DNA from: Coriobacteriaceae bacterium AF45-21
Lineage (GTDB): Bacteria > Actinomycetota > Coriobacteriia > Coriobacteriales > Coriobacteriaceae
DNA length: 64,000 bases
Assembly: GCA_027682925.1 (NCBI GenBank)
Contig: JAQCYU010000008.1
Span: forward strand, 8,607-72,606
Direction of reading: 5' to 3'
Of this stretch, positions 48,864-58,071 are shown one piece after another. The notes below the pieces were generated by a model that saw only the letters and a list, made by a program, of their open reading frames with translations, was not told where the DNA came from and searched no databases. Position 1 is the first letter of the stretch. Each line of letters starts with the position of its first letter. The position numbers were made by a program, and so were the translations under genes.

Positions 48864-49116
48864 GCTTATGCGGCCTCCTCGATGTCCACCAAAAGATTGC
48901 GCGCGGGGTTTGCTGCTAGGTCCCGTGCGTTGGCAGTATTATGCCGCGGCCGTCGCAAAGAAGCGCTAAAGAAAGGCTTAACCTGGTTTGGTGTAACCAT
49001 GAAACCGCAGGTCAAGGCTATTGAGTAACACTCTTGAAAGGTTTTGAGCTTAAGGGCTTTCTAAGGTTTGTGGCGTAGACGTGGCGCGGACGTGCGGAGC
49101 GTGTGAATGCTCGCTG

Positions 49117-50103
49117 TTAGCGTTGCGGCTCTGCGGCACGCACCTGCTCGATGACCTTTTCCATCGTGGCGTCGATGCGGTCTTTTTTGAGATCGCATTC
49201 CCAGATGGTTATGGGTGTCCAGCCCATTTGAGTGAGTGCTGCCACGGCAGCGCGGTCGCGCTCGACGTTGCGACGGAACTTTGCCTCCCAAAACTCAACG
49301 TTACGCTTGGGCTGGCTGGGATTGCACTTGGGGCAGCGATGCCAAAAACAGCCGTTGACGAAGATGGCGATCTTGCGCCCGGGAAAGGCGATATCCGGCT
49401 TGCCGGGCACCTTCCATTCCAGACGGTATCCCGTAAGGCCTGCAGCCCGCAGACGCTGGCGTACGAGCAGCTCAGGCTTGGTGTTGGCGCGCTTGTTGCC
49501 CTTCATGGACTTTTTGATGGCGGCGCGACGGCGGACCAGTTCGCGCTCGTCAGCGGAGAGGTCCGAGGTATCGATGCCGTCGAGCAGACCTGGTTTGGGG
49601 CGTTTTTTGCTACGGCGCTTAGGTGCGCGCTTGGGTTTGGCGGTGGGTTTGTCGGCTGTGTTGGGCGCGGCGTCATCAGCGGAGCTTGCCTCAAGCCGGT
49701 CTTCCTTCAGCTCAATCAGGGCATCGATGAGCCCCTTGTCTGCGGGCATCCATTCCACCGTGGCAAGCGAGGTGCGCGGAATCCAGCGGATATCAAGCTG
49801 GCGGTCGTGCTTCTGAGGCTCATCGGATTCATCGGCGAGCGAGCAGTAGTAACACTCCATTGAGAGATGAAAATCGGGGTAGTCATACTCAACGGTGTAG
49901 AAATCACGCAGGTTGGTGACTTTTACCTGTAGCTCTTCCATAAGCTCGCGGCGCACGGCGTCTTCTGGCGTCTCACCGCGCATGAGCTTGCCACCGGGGA
50001 ACTCCCAAAGTCCCTGCATGTCGCCATAGCCGCGCTGCACAGCCAGTAGCTCGTCGGATCCTTCCTTGCGAATGATCCCGGCGGCAACATGAACAGTCTT
50101 CAA
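49117..50103 (-). CDS. NUDIX hydrolase fused to a Vsr-type mismatch endonuclease
   Basis: A 328-residue two-domain protein. Residues 1-135 are a MutT-like NUDIX domain (MKTVHVAAGIIRKEGSDELL; Nudix box GGKLMRGETPEDAVRRELME followed by EL), as in enzymes that clear 8-oxo-dGTP. A basic linker (KPKRAPKRRSKKRPKPG) leads to residues about 200-325, a Vsr domain: NKRANTKPELLVRQRLRAAG, VPGKPDIAFPGRKIAIFVNG followed by CFWH, the zinc cysteines and histidine (CPKCNP), and WTPITIWECDL. Vsr nicks T:G mismatches made by deamination of methylcytosine. No cytosine methyltransferase is beside it. The frame is intact. Confidence 0.85.
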   Translation of the reverse strand: MKTVHVAAGIIRKEGSDELLAVQRGYGDMQGLWEFPGGKLMRGETPEDAVRRELMEELQVKVTNLRDFYTVEYDYPDFHLSMECYYCSLADESDEPQKHDRQLDIRWIPRTSLATVEWMPADKGLIDALIELKEDRLEASSADDAAPNTADKPTAKPKRAPKRRSKKRPKPGLLDGIDTSDLSADERELVRRRAAIKKSMKGNKRANTKPELLVRQRLRAAGLTGYRLEWKVPGKPDIAFPGRKIAIFVNGCFWHRCPKCNPSQPKRNVEFWEAKFRRNVERDRAAVAALTQMGWTPITIWECDLKKDRIDATMEKVIEQVRAAEPQR

Positions 50104-50247
50104 CAGGAGTCCTCTCTCAACATCAACACGTGGCAGACTACGCTTACCTTACGCAACGGTAAGGCAAGCGTAAGCCATATCGATGGTAGCCGACTCGGCT
50201 TCTTGCGACTATAGATGCCGTAGACTAATTGCAAGAAAGGACTCGGT

Positions 50248-51033
50248 ATGCAAACCATGCAAGCAGCGACCCCGGTACTGGAGGTCGCGCATCTCGAAAA
50301 GGTATATGGAGCGCTGGGCAACGTGACCCGCGCGCTCAACGACGTCAGCTTTACCGTCAACCGCGGCGAATTCGTCGGTATCATGGGTGCCTCGGGCTCG
50401 GGCAAGTCGACGCTGCTCAACTGCGTGTCGACCATCGATGCCGCCACGAGCGGCACCATCCGCATCAACGGCCAGGACGTGACGCGCATGAAACAGGCCA
50501 AGCTTTCGCAGTTCCGCCGCGAGGAGCTCGGCTTTATCTTCCAGGACTCCAACCTGCTCGATACGCTCACGGCACGCGAGAACATTGCCCTGCCGCTCAC
50601 CATCGCCCGCACAAACTCGGCCGAAATTTCGACCCGCGTGCAGGATGTAGCCGCGCGTCTGTCTATCAGTCAGGTGCTCGACAAGTATCCCTACCAGATG
50701 TCCGGCGGTCAGCAACAGCGCGTTGCCGCGGCTCGCGCGCTCGTCACCGACCCCACTATGATTATGGCCGACGAGCCCACCGGCGCCCTCGATTCCAAGA
50801 GCGCCCGCTTGCTGCTCGAGAGCCTGGAGGCGCTCAATCGCCGTCTGCGCGCCACCGTGCTCATGGTCACGCACGACAGCTTTGCCGCCAGCTACACGAG
50901 CCGTGTGCTGTTTATCCGCGACGGCAAGATTTTCACTGAGCTGCGCCGCGGCGACACCGACCGCCGAGAGTTCTTCGACCGCATTATGGAGGTCGTTGCC
51001 ATGATGGGCGGTGAGGGCTCCGATGCTCTGTAA
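50248..51033 (+). CDS. ABC transporter ATPase (BceA/LolD/MacB type)
   Basis: A 261-residue ATPase. Walker A is GASGSGKSTLLNCV, the Q-loop is in FIFQDSNLL, the signature is YPYQMSGGQQQRVAAARAL, Walker B is TMIMADEPTGALDS, and the H-loop is LMVTHDS. It pairs with the large FtsX-type permease that overlaps it by 11 bases. This set resembles Bce-type peptide-antibiotic detoxification or sensing modules; no two-component system is adjacent, so this is an inference from the pair. Confidence 0.87.
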   Translation: MQTMQAATPVLEVAHLEKVYGALGNVTRALNDVSFTVNRGEFVGIMGASGSGKSTLLNCVSTIDAATSGTIRINGQDVTRMKQAKLSQFRREELGFIFQDSNLLDTLTARENIALPLTIARTNSAEISTRVQDVAARLSISQVLDKYPYQMSGGQQQRVAAARALVTDPTMIMADEPTGALDSKSARLLLESLEALNRRLRATVLMVTHDSFAASYTSRVLFIRDGKIFTELRRGDTDRREFFDRIMEVVAMMGGEGSDAL

Positions 51034-53260
51034 ACTCGCTTGGGGCAACGTCCGCCGCGCCGGCCGCGATTACCTTGTCTACTTGCTGACGCTCACCCTG
51101 GGCGTCACGGTCTTCTATGCCTTCAATACCGTCTCGATGCAGGTCGACATTGCCGGCATCAAGGAGGAGGGACTGTCCGAGCTCATGGGCAGCATGCTCG
51201 GCTACCTGACGTACTTTTTGGCCGGCGTCATGGCCTTTTTGGTGGTGTATGCCAACAACTTCATTATGAAACGCCGCAAAAAGGAGTTCGGCCTGTACCA
51301 GGTGCTCGGCATGCGCCGCGGGCGCGTCGCCACGATCATGGCGCTCGAGACCGTATTTGTTTCGGTCGGCGCGTTTGTCGCCGGCATTGTGCTGGGCGTG
51401 GGGCTCTCCCAGCTCATGACATTCTTTACCGCTTCGCTCTTTAAGACGCAGATCGCCGATTTTCACTTCTTCTTCTCGGTGCATGCGTTCAATCTGACCC
51501 TTGCCTGCATGCTCGTGATGTTTGTGCTCACGCTACTGCTGAACCTTCGCGCCGTGCGTCGCACCAGGCTCATTGAGCTCATGGGTGCCGAGCGTCGCAA
51601 CGAGAGCATCAAGACGCGCAACCCCTGGATCGCGATTGCCATCTTTGCCGTGGGCGTGGCGCTTGTGGGCGTGGCCTATTACCGTCTGCTACGTGATGGG
51701 TTCCCGCTGACTGCGACGGACAGCAAGCTGCAAGAGGCCATGAGCCAGTTTGGCATTACGACCGCTATGGTTACAGTGGGTACCTTTGCGCTGTTCTGGG
51801 GACTCTCGGGCATGCTCATCAAGCTGCTGCAGAGCCTGCGCGGCGTGTACTGGCGCGGCCTCAACATGTTTACCGTGCGCCAGCTTGCGGCCAAGGTCAA
51901 CACGGTGTGCTTTTCGATGGGCGTCATCGCGATGATTCTGTTTTTGGCCATTACCTCGGTGACCTGCGGTATGTCGATTGCCAACGTGATGAACGAAAAC
52001 CTGGAGCGCTATAACCCTGTTGACGTGTCTCAGACGTATGTCTATTACACGCCCGAAACGCTCGACTACTACAAGGAGTATGTCAATCCGTCTGAGGCCG
52101 ATCGCATGGTGCTGGCCGATGCAACGGTCGATTTGTACGCTGCATGGCATGGCGATCGTAAAGATCCCGATAACGTTGCAGACGGTATTAAGGGCAAGTC
52201 GGCGGACAACAACGACGAGACCGGCAAGAAGGTCAATATCGCCGATGTTGCCGGTGAACATGTGCAGATCGATTCGTATCTGAGTTACCCGCTTGGCGGC
52301 TCGGGCCCCTCGGTGGTGGCGGGTGAGATGTGCAAGGCCATGGGCGAAAAGCTTCCCAAGGCGCTTGAGGGAAGCAACGCCGATGCGATGGGTCTGTTTG
52401 TGACGCCGGCGAGCCAGTACAACAAATTGCGCCAGATGATGGGCGAGGAGCCGGTGAGCATTGGCCGGGACCAGTACTTGCTTACGTGTGATATGGGCGG
52501 TGAGCTGGGCGACCTGTACACCAAATACATGGCCGGCGGCCATGCCCTCACCTTGGGCGGGCATGAGCTCAAGCCCGCAACCGATAAGTCGGACGAGGAC
52601 ACGGCGGCCATCGCCAACTCGGCGATGGGCAGCAATCCCGGTACCGTGGTCGTAGCCGATGAACTGCTGTCCCAGCTTAACCTGCAGCCGTATTCCAGTA
52701 ATCTGCTCGTTAACTACAAACAGGGGATGGATACGACCGAGGCAGACGAGAGCATTAAATACACCTTGCTCGACAATCTGCTCGTTGACGGCAAGGAGCC
52801 GGGGTCGTGGGGAGTCTTCATCACGCGTTCCGAGATGTACACGCAAGCAGCGCAGATGAACGGCATGATTAGCTATCTGGCCATCTACATTGGCTTTGTA
52901 CTGGTCGTTGCGTGCGCGGCAATCCTATCGATCCAGCAGCTCTCCAATGTGGCCGACGGCAGCCGCAGCTATCGTGTGCTGGCACAGATCGGCTGTGACG
53001 ACCGCCAGATTCGCCATTCGGTGATGGCGCAGCAAGCGGTATTCTTTCTGTTCCCGCTGGCAGTGGGCCTGGCGCACTCCTTTGTGGCGCTCAAGGTGAT
53101 CATCGAGCTGGTGAGCGTATTCGGCGATATGAGCATCGGCGGCACCGTGGGCCTCACCTGCGCGATTTTCCTGGCGGCCTATGGTGGCTACTTCCTGGTA
53201 ACGTACCTCATGAGCGCCGGCATGGTACAAGCTGCCATCGCCACCCGCTACAGCGAGTAA
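51023..53260 (+). CDS. BceB-like ABC permease (FtsX family)
   Basis: A 745-residue membrane protein with the BceB layout of about ten helices. Four lie in the first 240 residues (including ANNFIMKRRKKEFGLYQVLG, a typical BceB motif), two around 260-320, then a long external domain at about 340-605, and the last helices near 617-740. The large extracellular domain is the hallmark of antimicrobial-peptide-sensing permeases. The ATG at 51023 with GAGGG upstream overlaps the ATPase stop. It is followed by a strong terminator. Confidence 0.85.
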   Translation: MLCKLAWGNVRRAGRDYLVYLLTLTLGVTVFYAFNTVSMQVDIAGIKEEGLSELMGSMLGYLTYFLAGVMAFLVVYANNFIMKRRKKEFGLYQVLGMRRGRVATIMALETVFVSVGAFVAGIVLGVGLSQLMTFFTASLFKTQIADFHFFFSVHAFNLTLACMLVMFVLTLLLNLRAVRRTRLIELMGAERRNESIKTRNPWIAIAIFAVGVALVGVAYYRLLRDGFPLTATDSKLQEAMSQFGITTAMVTVGTFALFWGLSGMLIKLLQSLRGVYWRGLNMFTVRQLAAKVNTVCFSMGVIAMILFLAITSVTCGMSIANVMNENLERYNPVDVSQTYVYYTPETLDYYKEYVNPSEADRMVLADATVDLYAAWHGDRKDPDNVADGIKGKSADNNDETGKKVNIADVAGEHVQIDSYLSYPLGGSGPSVVAGEMCKAMGEKLPKALEGSNADAMGLFVTPASQYNKLRQMMGEEPVSIGRDQYLLTCDMGGELGDLYTKYMAGGHALTLGGHELKPATDKSDEDTAAIANSAMGSNPGTVVVADELLSQLNLQPYSSNLLVNYKQGMDTTEADESIKYTLLDNLLVDGKEPGSWGVFITRSEMYTQAAQMNGMISYLAIYIGFVLVVACAAILSIQQLSNVADGSRSYRVLAQIGCDDRQIRHSVMAQQAVFFLFPLAVGLAHSFVALKVIIELVSVFGDMSIGGTVGLTCAIFLAAYGGYFLVTYLMSAGMVQAAIATRYSE

Positions 53261-53297
53261 CAAGCGGCAAAACCGCCGCAAAACCAGAGCGAACGAT

Positions 53298-53335
53298 CGC
53301 CGCGAAGGGAGCTGGGCTCCTTTCGCGGCGGTATT
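53298..53335 (+). terminator. Terminator of the BceAB-type operon
   Basis: CGCCGCGAAGGGAGC pairs with GCTCCTTTCGCGGCG, followed by GTATTTTG. Confidence 0.8.
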
Positions 53336-53358
53336 TTGCGTATCTAGAGCATCTCAGA

Positions 53359-53483
53359 TGCAAGTGAGTAGGCTTTTTTGGATCTGCCGAGCACATCGCG
53401 GCAGGTGCTCAATAAAATCGCAGGTCAGGGCTGTGGCGTTTTGAGGTGTGCTCGGCATCCCGCCAAAAGCCTACTCACTTGGT
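53359..53483. repeat. ~125 bp element with long imperfect inverted repeats
   Basis: The outer arms begin CAAGTGAGTAGGCTTTT and the inner ends carry TGCCGAGCACA; they pair over about 37 bases with a few mismatches around a ~45-base middle. No gene is inside. It looks like a MITE or REP-type element placed between the transporter terminator and the island repeat. Confidence 0.6.
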
Positions 53484-53490
53484 TTTTACC

Positions 53491-53625
53491 GCTAGAAGAC
53501 CGCCGCGAGGGAAAGCAGCTCCCTCGCGGCGGTTGGCGTTTGCCCAGATAAAACCTGCCAAAACAAACCTGTCCCTTTTTAGCAGGTTATCGCTTCCAAA
53601 AGTGGAGGATCAGCGTGGTGCCTTT
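53491..53625 (-). pseudogene. Left copy of the island repeat, with the 3' end of a lost luxR gene
   Basis: These ~135 bases match 58072-58210 almost throughout. The segment includes a GC-rich hairpin (CCGCCGCGAGGGA), a second hairpin with AACCTGCCAAAA arms, and, on the minus strand at about 53588-53623, codons for TTLILHFWKR and a stop. These are the last residues of the intact LuxR regulator at 58171. The rest of that gene copy is missing, so this is a truncated remnant. Confidence 0.8.
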
Positions 53626-53684
53626 TGGTGGAGGGGGGATATTGATTAATTCGGGTAACATTTTTTTAACGCCGGGAACGATGT

Positions 53685-53690
53685 TAAAAT
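53685..53690 (+). promoter_or_regulatory. Extended -10 element of the double-LuxR gene
   Basis: TG-T-TAAAAT at 53682-53690, in AT-rich DNA just upstream of the gene; the inverted repeat TAACAT/ATGTTA flanks the region at 53656 and 53681. No good -35 is seen. Confidence 0.4.
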
Positions 53691-53721
53691 ACCCAAAATG
53701 CTATCTAGGAGCTTTGATTTT

Positions 53722-55455
53722 ATGGCAACCGAGGCAGCTACCCTGCAAAACGTGACGCGCTCGTTCCTCTGGCATTCAATTATGTTGTTTATAGGGGCGG
53801 CTGGTCTGTATTGTGTGGCGCCAAGTATTTATACGGGCCTTTCTGGCACCGTTCTTATCGGTCTGCATCTGTTTTCGGGCTTCTGTGTGGGCCTCATCTC
53901 TCGCCCTGTGAGACCGGGTATTTCCAAAAGGCTTTTTGGACTTATGCTCGTAGACATTGCACTTCTTGTGATGTACACGATATCTCTTAATGTCTTTCAT
54001 CAATTTCATGTTGTGGTTTCGGCGCTCGCGTTCATTTTGTTGTTACTAGCCCCCTTGCTTGTCGCTTGCTGTTCTTGGGTGCTTGGCGGTGAATTCGCAA
54101 ACATACGTGCGGGATTAAAGGGGAAACATGTGGCCGATGGCTCTGCTCTCCACGGGTATCCTGAGCTCGCACTTTACAGCCCCGTTGTGCTCTTGATTGC
54201 TTTGCTTGTTGGCCTTCAGTTTCTTCTCGTCCCGTTGATGGACTCCATCGGTTCTTTCCTTTCCGTTAACGCCGAGATGGGGGTTGCTGCCTCGCTCGTC
54301 GAACCTCTTGCGTTTGGTAATGCCGCCGTTATTCTCGATACGGATTGTTTGTTTTCGCGCAATATAAACATCGGGGCTGTGCTCCTGAGCTTTGGTGGGC
54401 ATCAAGAGATCGTATTGCTTCTGGTTACCGTTTTGGGCAGTATCCTTGCCAGGGCCATAACGCGATTTTTCCCCGACTTAACGAGCGCTTTTTCTGCGGC
54501 CGCCAAATTAGGAGGAAAACACTCTGCAGTTGCCGATATCCTTACGGCTTCGGGTTTTTCTCAAAGGGAGTCCGCGGTTTTCTCTATGAGGATAGAGGGA
54601 AAAACGTACGAGGAGATTGCTTCTGCCTTGGACATTTCCCCGTCTACTGCCCGTACCTATTTGTCGCGGGCCTTGACTAAAACCGGATATAAAAACATTT
54701 CAGAGGCGACGGCTGGACTTCTCTTGTCAAAGGATGCGTGGCATCTTGACGCAACAAAAGGCCATGATCACCGTTCAGAATCGCTGGGGTCCTCATCGTT
54801 CAATCAGAACTGCAGGATAGTCTTCGTCTGCTTCCTGTTTATGTATGCGTCTGGAATGGGCATCGAGGAAATCCTCGTATGCTTCGGCTTTGAGCATGAT
54901 GCGATAATCCTATCGATAGCTATAGTGCTTGTGGCCCTGTGTTGCCGTGCGGCTATACGGTGGATGTCTAAAATGCACTTGTGCCTTTCGCCTGAACTCA
55001 CCCTTTCTTCGGTGTCTGTGGGTGCTGGAGCAGCGTTCTGGGTTCACGATGTGGTAAGTCGACTGTACATTTTCTTTGAGTCCGTTGGGAGCGGTGAGGC
55101 CGTTGGCGGCCTTATGCCTGCCTTACGCGTGACTGCGTTCCTTGTCGTACTTATCCTTATGGCTAATTCGCTGCTATTCTTGCGTTCGAAAGATACGGTT
55201 CGGGTGGGTGATCGACGCGATACCGTGCGTGAGGCCTTCTTGAGGCTTGGTTTCACGCCGCTTTATGCCGATATCATGACATGCGTTTTTGATGGCAATA
55301 GAACCACCGAGATTTGCGCACATCTTAACGTTGCTCGGGGAACCGTCAAAGAGGCCAAGAGCAAGAGCTATGCCTTGCTTGGAGTTCACTCGGAGCGTGA
55401 ACTTAGAGATAGGGTTTTTAGTCTTATGGCAGATGTTATAGAAAATAGCAGGTAG
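53722..55455 (+). CDS. Membrane protein with two LuxR-type helix-turn-helix modules
   Basis: A 577-residue protein built as two membrane-plus-HTH units. Unit 1 has about six hydrophobic helices (residues roughly 15-250), then a LuxR HTH at about 270-330 (EGKTYEEIASALDISPSTAR, followed by TYLSRALTKTG). Unit 2 has helices at about 360-490, then a second HTH at about 505-570 (DGNRTTEICAHLNVARGTVK, then EAKSKSYALLG). One-unit 7TM LuxR regulators are common in Coriobacteriia (see 58171); a double unit is unusual. ATG 53722 after AGGAG is preferred over 53698. Base composition is visibly AT-richer than the flanks. It is upstream of an ABC transporter and a secreted protein, which it may regulate. 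Confidence 0.7.
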   Translation: MATEAATLQNVTRSFLWHSIMLFIGAAGLYCVAPSIYTGLSGTVLIGLHLFSGFCVGLISRPVRPGISKRLFGLMLVDIALLVMYTISLNVFHQFHVVVSALAFILLLLAPLLVACCSWVLGGEFANIRAGLKGKHVADGSALHGYPELALYSPVVLLIALLVGLQFLLVPLMDSIGSFLSVNAEMGVAASLVEPLAFGNAAVILDTDCLFSRNINIGAVLLSFGGHQEIVLLLVTVLGSILARAITRFFPDLTSAFSAAAKLGGKHSAVADILTASGFSQRESAVFSMRIEGKTYEEIASALDISPSTARTYLSRALTKTGYKNISEATAGLLLSKDAWHLDATKGHDHRSESLGSSSFNQNCRIVFVCFLFMYASGMGIEEILVCFGFEHDAIILSIAIVLVALCCRAAIRWMSKMHLCLSPELTLSSVSVGAGAAFWVHDVVSRLYIFFESVGSGEAVGGLMPALRVTAFLVVLILMANSLLFLRSKDTVRVGDRRDTVREAFLRLGFTPLYADIMTCVFDGNRTTEICAHLNVARGTVKEAKSKSYALLGVHSERELRDRVFSLMADVIENSR

Positions 55456-55579
55456 AAGCCTGTAGACAAATAAGATTGTAAATCCATCCTACACGTCTAC
55501 AGACAGTTCTGACGATGAAGGCGATACTTCCGGACAACGGGTCCGACGACTCGTGTGTTGCGAACCGGAGGTGCTTGCT

Positions 55580-57493
55580 GTGAAGACCTGTGATTGCCTC
55601 ACATATGTACGGCTTAATTTAGAAGTTCTTGCGCGCAACCGGGGAATCATGTTGCTGACGGCGCTGCTCGCGCTCGTATTCTGCATCCCGGTATTTCTAT
55701 CCGTTCCAACGGGAGCAGATTATCTATATGGTAGAGCTTCCATCGAAGACCAGAGAGCCCTTTTGGTCTCTCAAGTCTCTGACGGCGTTTATGACACTGC
55801 CCCACAGGAGCTCAACAGCATCATTGCCGACGAAAGGGCGTGCCTTGATCGGGCGCTTGAAAGCAAGGCGGACTCCAGAGAGTATTACGATGCGATTGCC
55901 GATTACGACAATCTATTGCTCAAGGAATACCGACTCGGTTATTTGAATGGTGTTGATTCGGAGTTATCGCTTGAAGCCCAAGAACGTCTTCCCCGAGCCA
56001 TATCGATGCTGGCCCATCCGGAATCGTACGACTCAACAACAAAAATGCCCGGGATGATCCTTCTCGCATATTATTGCGGCGCTGTTCCTGCAATAGCGTG
56101 GCTTTTGGTCCCGGTCCTCGTCCTCTATATGTCGCTTGAGGGGGATGGAAAGCGGTTCTACGATCGAGCGTTGTTGTCAAAGTTAGAGATGAATGCATGC
56201 CGCGTTCTCGTCTCTGGTATTGCATCGATGCTGGTTTTGGTTCTGGCGTTGGCTCCCTGTTTTGTATTGGCAACGGTGTTTAACGGTGTAGGTCAGACAG
56301 AGTACCCAGTCGTATTCATTCAGTATGGTGACGTAGTCGAAAGAACTGTGTTAGTTCAGCTAGGGCTATTTGCCGTCTTTGAAGCTGTGCTGTCGATGAT
56401 GTTTGCTTGCTTGGGCGTGTGCGTGTACGCCGGAAGCAGAAACAGGGCCATTTCGTCCATGGTGATCGCTCTTGTGGGGGGCATAAGCCAGCTTCCGTTT
56501 TATGCGAGCAAAGATGCTCCATGGCATGCGTTGCTGCCGTATATGGTGTCGAGCTATTCTGCCTCTTCGTTTGCGCTCGGCGGCGCATCTTACGCCAATG
56601 GAGCGGAGGTATCTCTCGTTCCTGAAGCCAGTGCATCGCACTGCCTCTTTGCCGTGATGGGCGCGTTTGCTGTTTGCGCGTTGGGGGTCATTTCGTTTTC
56701 GCGTCTAAAAAGCAAGAATCGCTGGGCCTGGAACCATATTCGCCCGGATAGTTTGGGCGAGAAAAGCTTGCTCTCTCTGTCGCTGGATGCGTTGACGGTT
56801 GGAAAAAACCAGCTGGTAAAGGGATTGCAGTTTGATATGCCCGCTGGCCAGATATGGGGTCTTGTCGCGCCAAATGGACATGGCAAGACTACGCTACTGA
56901 ATACTCTTTGGGGAGATGCTGGGCCATCAGTGCGCGTGTCAGGTTCTCTCTGTTTTCATGCAAAAGTATGCGTCGACCGTGAGGAAATGAGAAAGGTATT
57001 CTTTTTGGTTCCGAATAGGCCGTCGCTATTGATTCCATACATGACCGTCGCTTTTCATCTCGACCGATGCAGGAGAATTTGGCATTCACCTCGCACTTTG
57101 GACCAAGTGCTTGATCGCTTTGACTTGACTGGGTTGAAGAATACGCCCGTATCTAGGCTGTCTGATGGAAATAGACAATTACTTAATGTCGCGATGGCGT
57201 ATATGTCCTATTGCGAAGTCGTCCTTTTGGATGAGCCCATGAATGCACTTGATGTGAGACACGTTGCGATTGTTTCGAATGCTCTTAGAGATGAAGCGGG
57301 TAGAGGAGCACATGTCATTATCTCTTCTCATCTTATCGGAAACCTCGAATCGCTCTGCGATGCCTCCGTATTGCTCACAGGGGATGACTCGCGTGTCGTT
57401 ACCAGAGAAATGGGAGGTGATTCGAAGTGGATCGGTAATGTATACGCGCAGCTTTTCAAGACGAACGACAGTAAAACTAGGAAAGGAAGATAA
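55580..57493 (+). CDS. ABC-2-type permease fused to its ATPase
   Basis: A 637-residue fusion. The N-terminal half is a permease with about six helices (ARNRGIMLLTALLALVFCIP first) and an extracytoplasmic segment at about residues 50-150. The C-terminal half, from about residue 400, is an ATPase: Walker A LVAPNGHGKTTLLN, a signature variant RLSDGNRQLLNVAM (LSDGN for LSGGQ), Walker B EVVLLDEPMNALD, and H-loop HVIISSH. The GTG at 55580 with GGAGGT upstream is chosen over 55553. Only 2 bases separate it from the secreted-protein gene. Export of or immunity to a peptide is a natural guess; I see no direct proof. Confidence 0.78.
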   Translation: MKTCDCLTYVRLNLEVLARNRGIMLLTALLALVFCIPVFLSVPTGADYLYGRASIEDQRALLVSQVSDGVYDTAPQELNSIIADERACLDRALESKADSREYYDAIADYDNLLLKEYRLGYLNGVDSELSLEAQERLPRAISMLAHPESYDSTTKMPGMILLAYYCGAVPAIAWLLVPVLVLYMSLEGDGKRFYDRALLSKLEMNACRVLVSGIASMLVLVLALAPCFVLATVFNGVGQTEYPVVFIQYGDVVERTVLVQLGLFAVFEAVLSMMFACLGVCVYAGSRNRAISSMVIALVGGISQLPFYASKDAPWHALLPYMVSSYSASSFALGGASYANGAEVSLVPEASASHCLFAVMGAFAVCALGVISFSRLKSKNRWAWNHIRPDSLGEKSLLSLSLDALTVGKNQLVKGLQFDMPAGQIWGLVAPNGHGKTTLLNTLWGDAGPSVRVSGSLCFHAKVCVDREEMRKVFFLVPNRPSLLIPYMTVAFHLDRCRRIWHSPRTLDQVLDRFDLTGLKNTPVSRLSDGNRQLLNVAMAYMSYCEVVLLDEPMNALDVRHVAIVSNALRDEAGRGAHVIISSHLIGNLESLCDASVLLTGDDSRVVTREMGGDSKWIGNVYAQLFKTNDSKTRKGR

Positions 57494-57495
57494 CC

Positions 57496-57849
57496 ATGAA
57501 ACGCCATGTAACGAAGAACTTTGTGAAGGCAATGTTCGCATGTTTTATGCTTACCCTGTCGATGGTCACAATTCCCGTTTGTGCGACGGCGAAACCAGAT
57601 GCAGGTTCTGTCGCGCCTTGTCGTCTTGTGACAGCGGACGTCTTGGACACTTACAAGTCGTTCTCCACTGCGAACCACCCGAGCGAGAATGTTGATTGTT
57701 TCGACCAGACATACAAGAGGCTGTCTTTCAAAACTTCGTATTCTCGTACGGGGCAAACGATTCTCTATACGGGTGCCGCGTTAAGCCCACGCGGCAACGG
57801 GATGCCCGGGTTTGAGACAAAATATCAGTGCACATATCGTACCTGGTAG
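57496..57849 (+). CDS. Small secreted cysteine-containing protein
   Basis: A 117-residue protein. A clear signal peptide (MKRHVTKNFVKAMFACFMLT through VCATA, residues 1-32) leaves a mature chain of about 85 residues with three cysteines (APCRL, VDCFD, YQCTY), ending in YRTW. No known family is recognised. It starts 2 bases after the ABC fusion stop, with AAAGGAAG upstream, so it is translated with the transporter. It could be the exported cargo, a bacteriocin-like peptide or a partner lipoprotein-like factor; none can be shown from sequence. Confidence 0.6.
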   Translation: MKRHVTKNFVKAMFACFMLTLSMVTIPVCATAKPDAGSVAPCRLVTADVLDTYKSFSTANHPSENVDCFDQTYKRLSFKTSYSRTGQTILYTGAALSPRGNGMPGFETKYQCTYRTW

Positions 57850-57919
57850 ACAACTCTAGGATCGGATCTCTCCGAATAACTTTGTGGCGGACTTGTTTAA
57901 CGCTACCGCTCCTTCGTTT

Positions 57920-58057
57920 ATCTCAATCTGTAACATCTGACTGGCAAAAACGCTTCTACCTGTTACAGATTGAGATTATTCGACGCGCGTTCTGTAACTC
58001 GTCTCGATCTGTAACAGTAAGACGGCGATTTGGTCTCCATATGTTACAGATTGAGAC
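57920..58057. repeat. Two copies of the 57 bp palindromic element (81 bp period)
   Basis: Copies at 57920-57976 and 58001-58057 with the standard arms. They fill the space between the island gene at 57849 and the right island repeat. The loops (for example GGCAAAAACGCTT) have diverged more than the arms. Confidence 0.88.
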
Positions 58058-58071
58058 GAAAGAAAGCGTGA

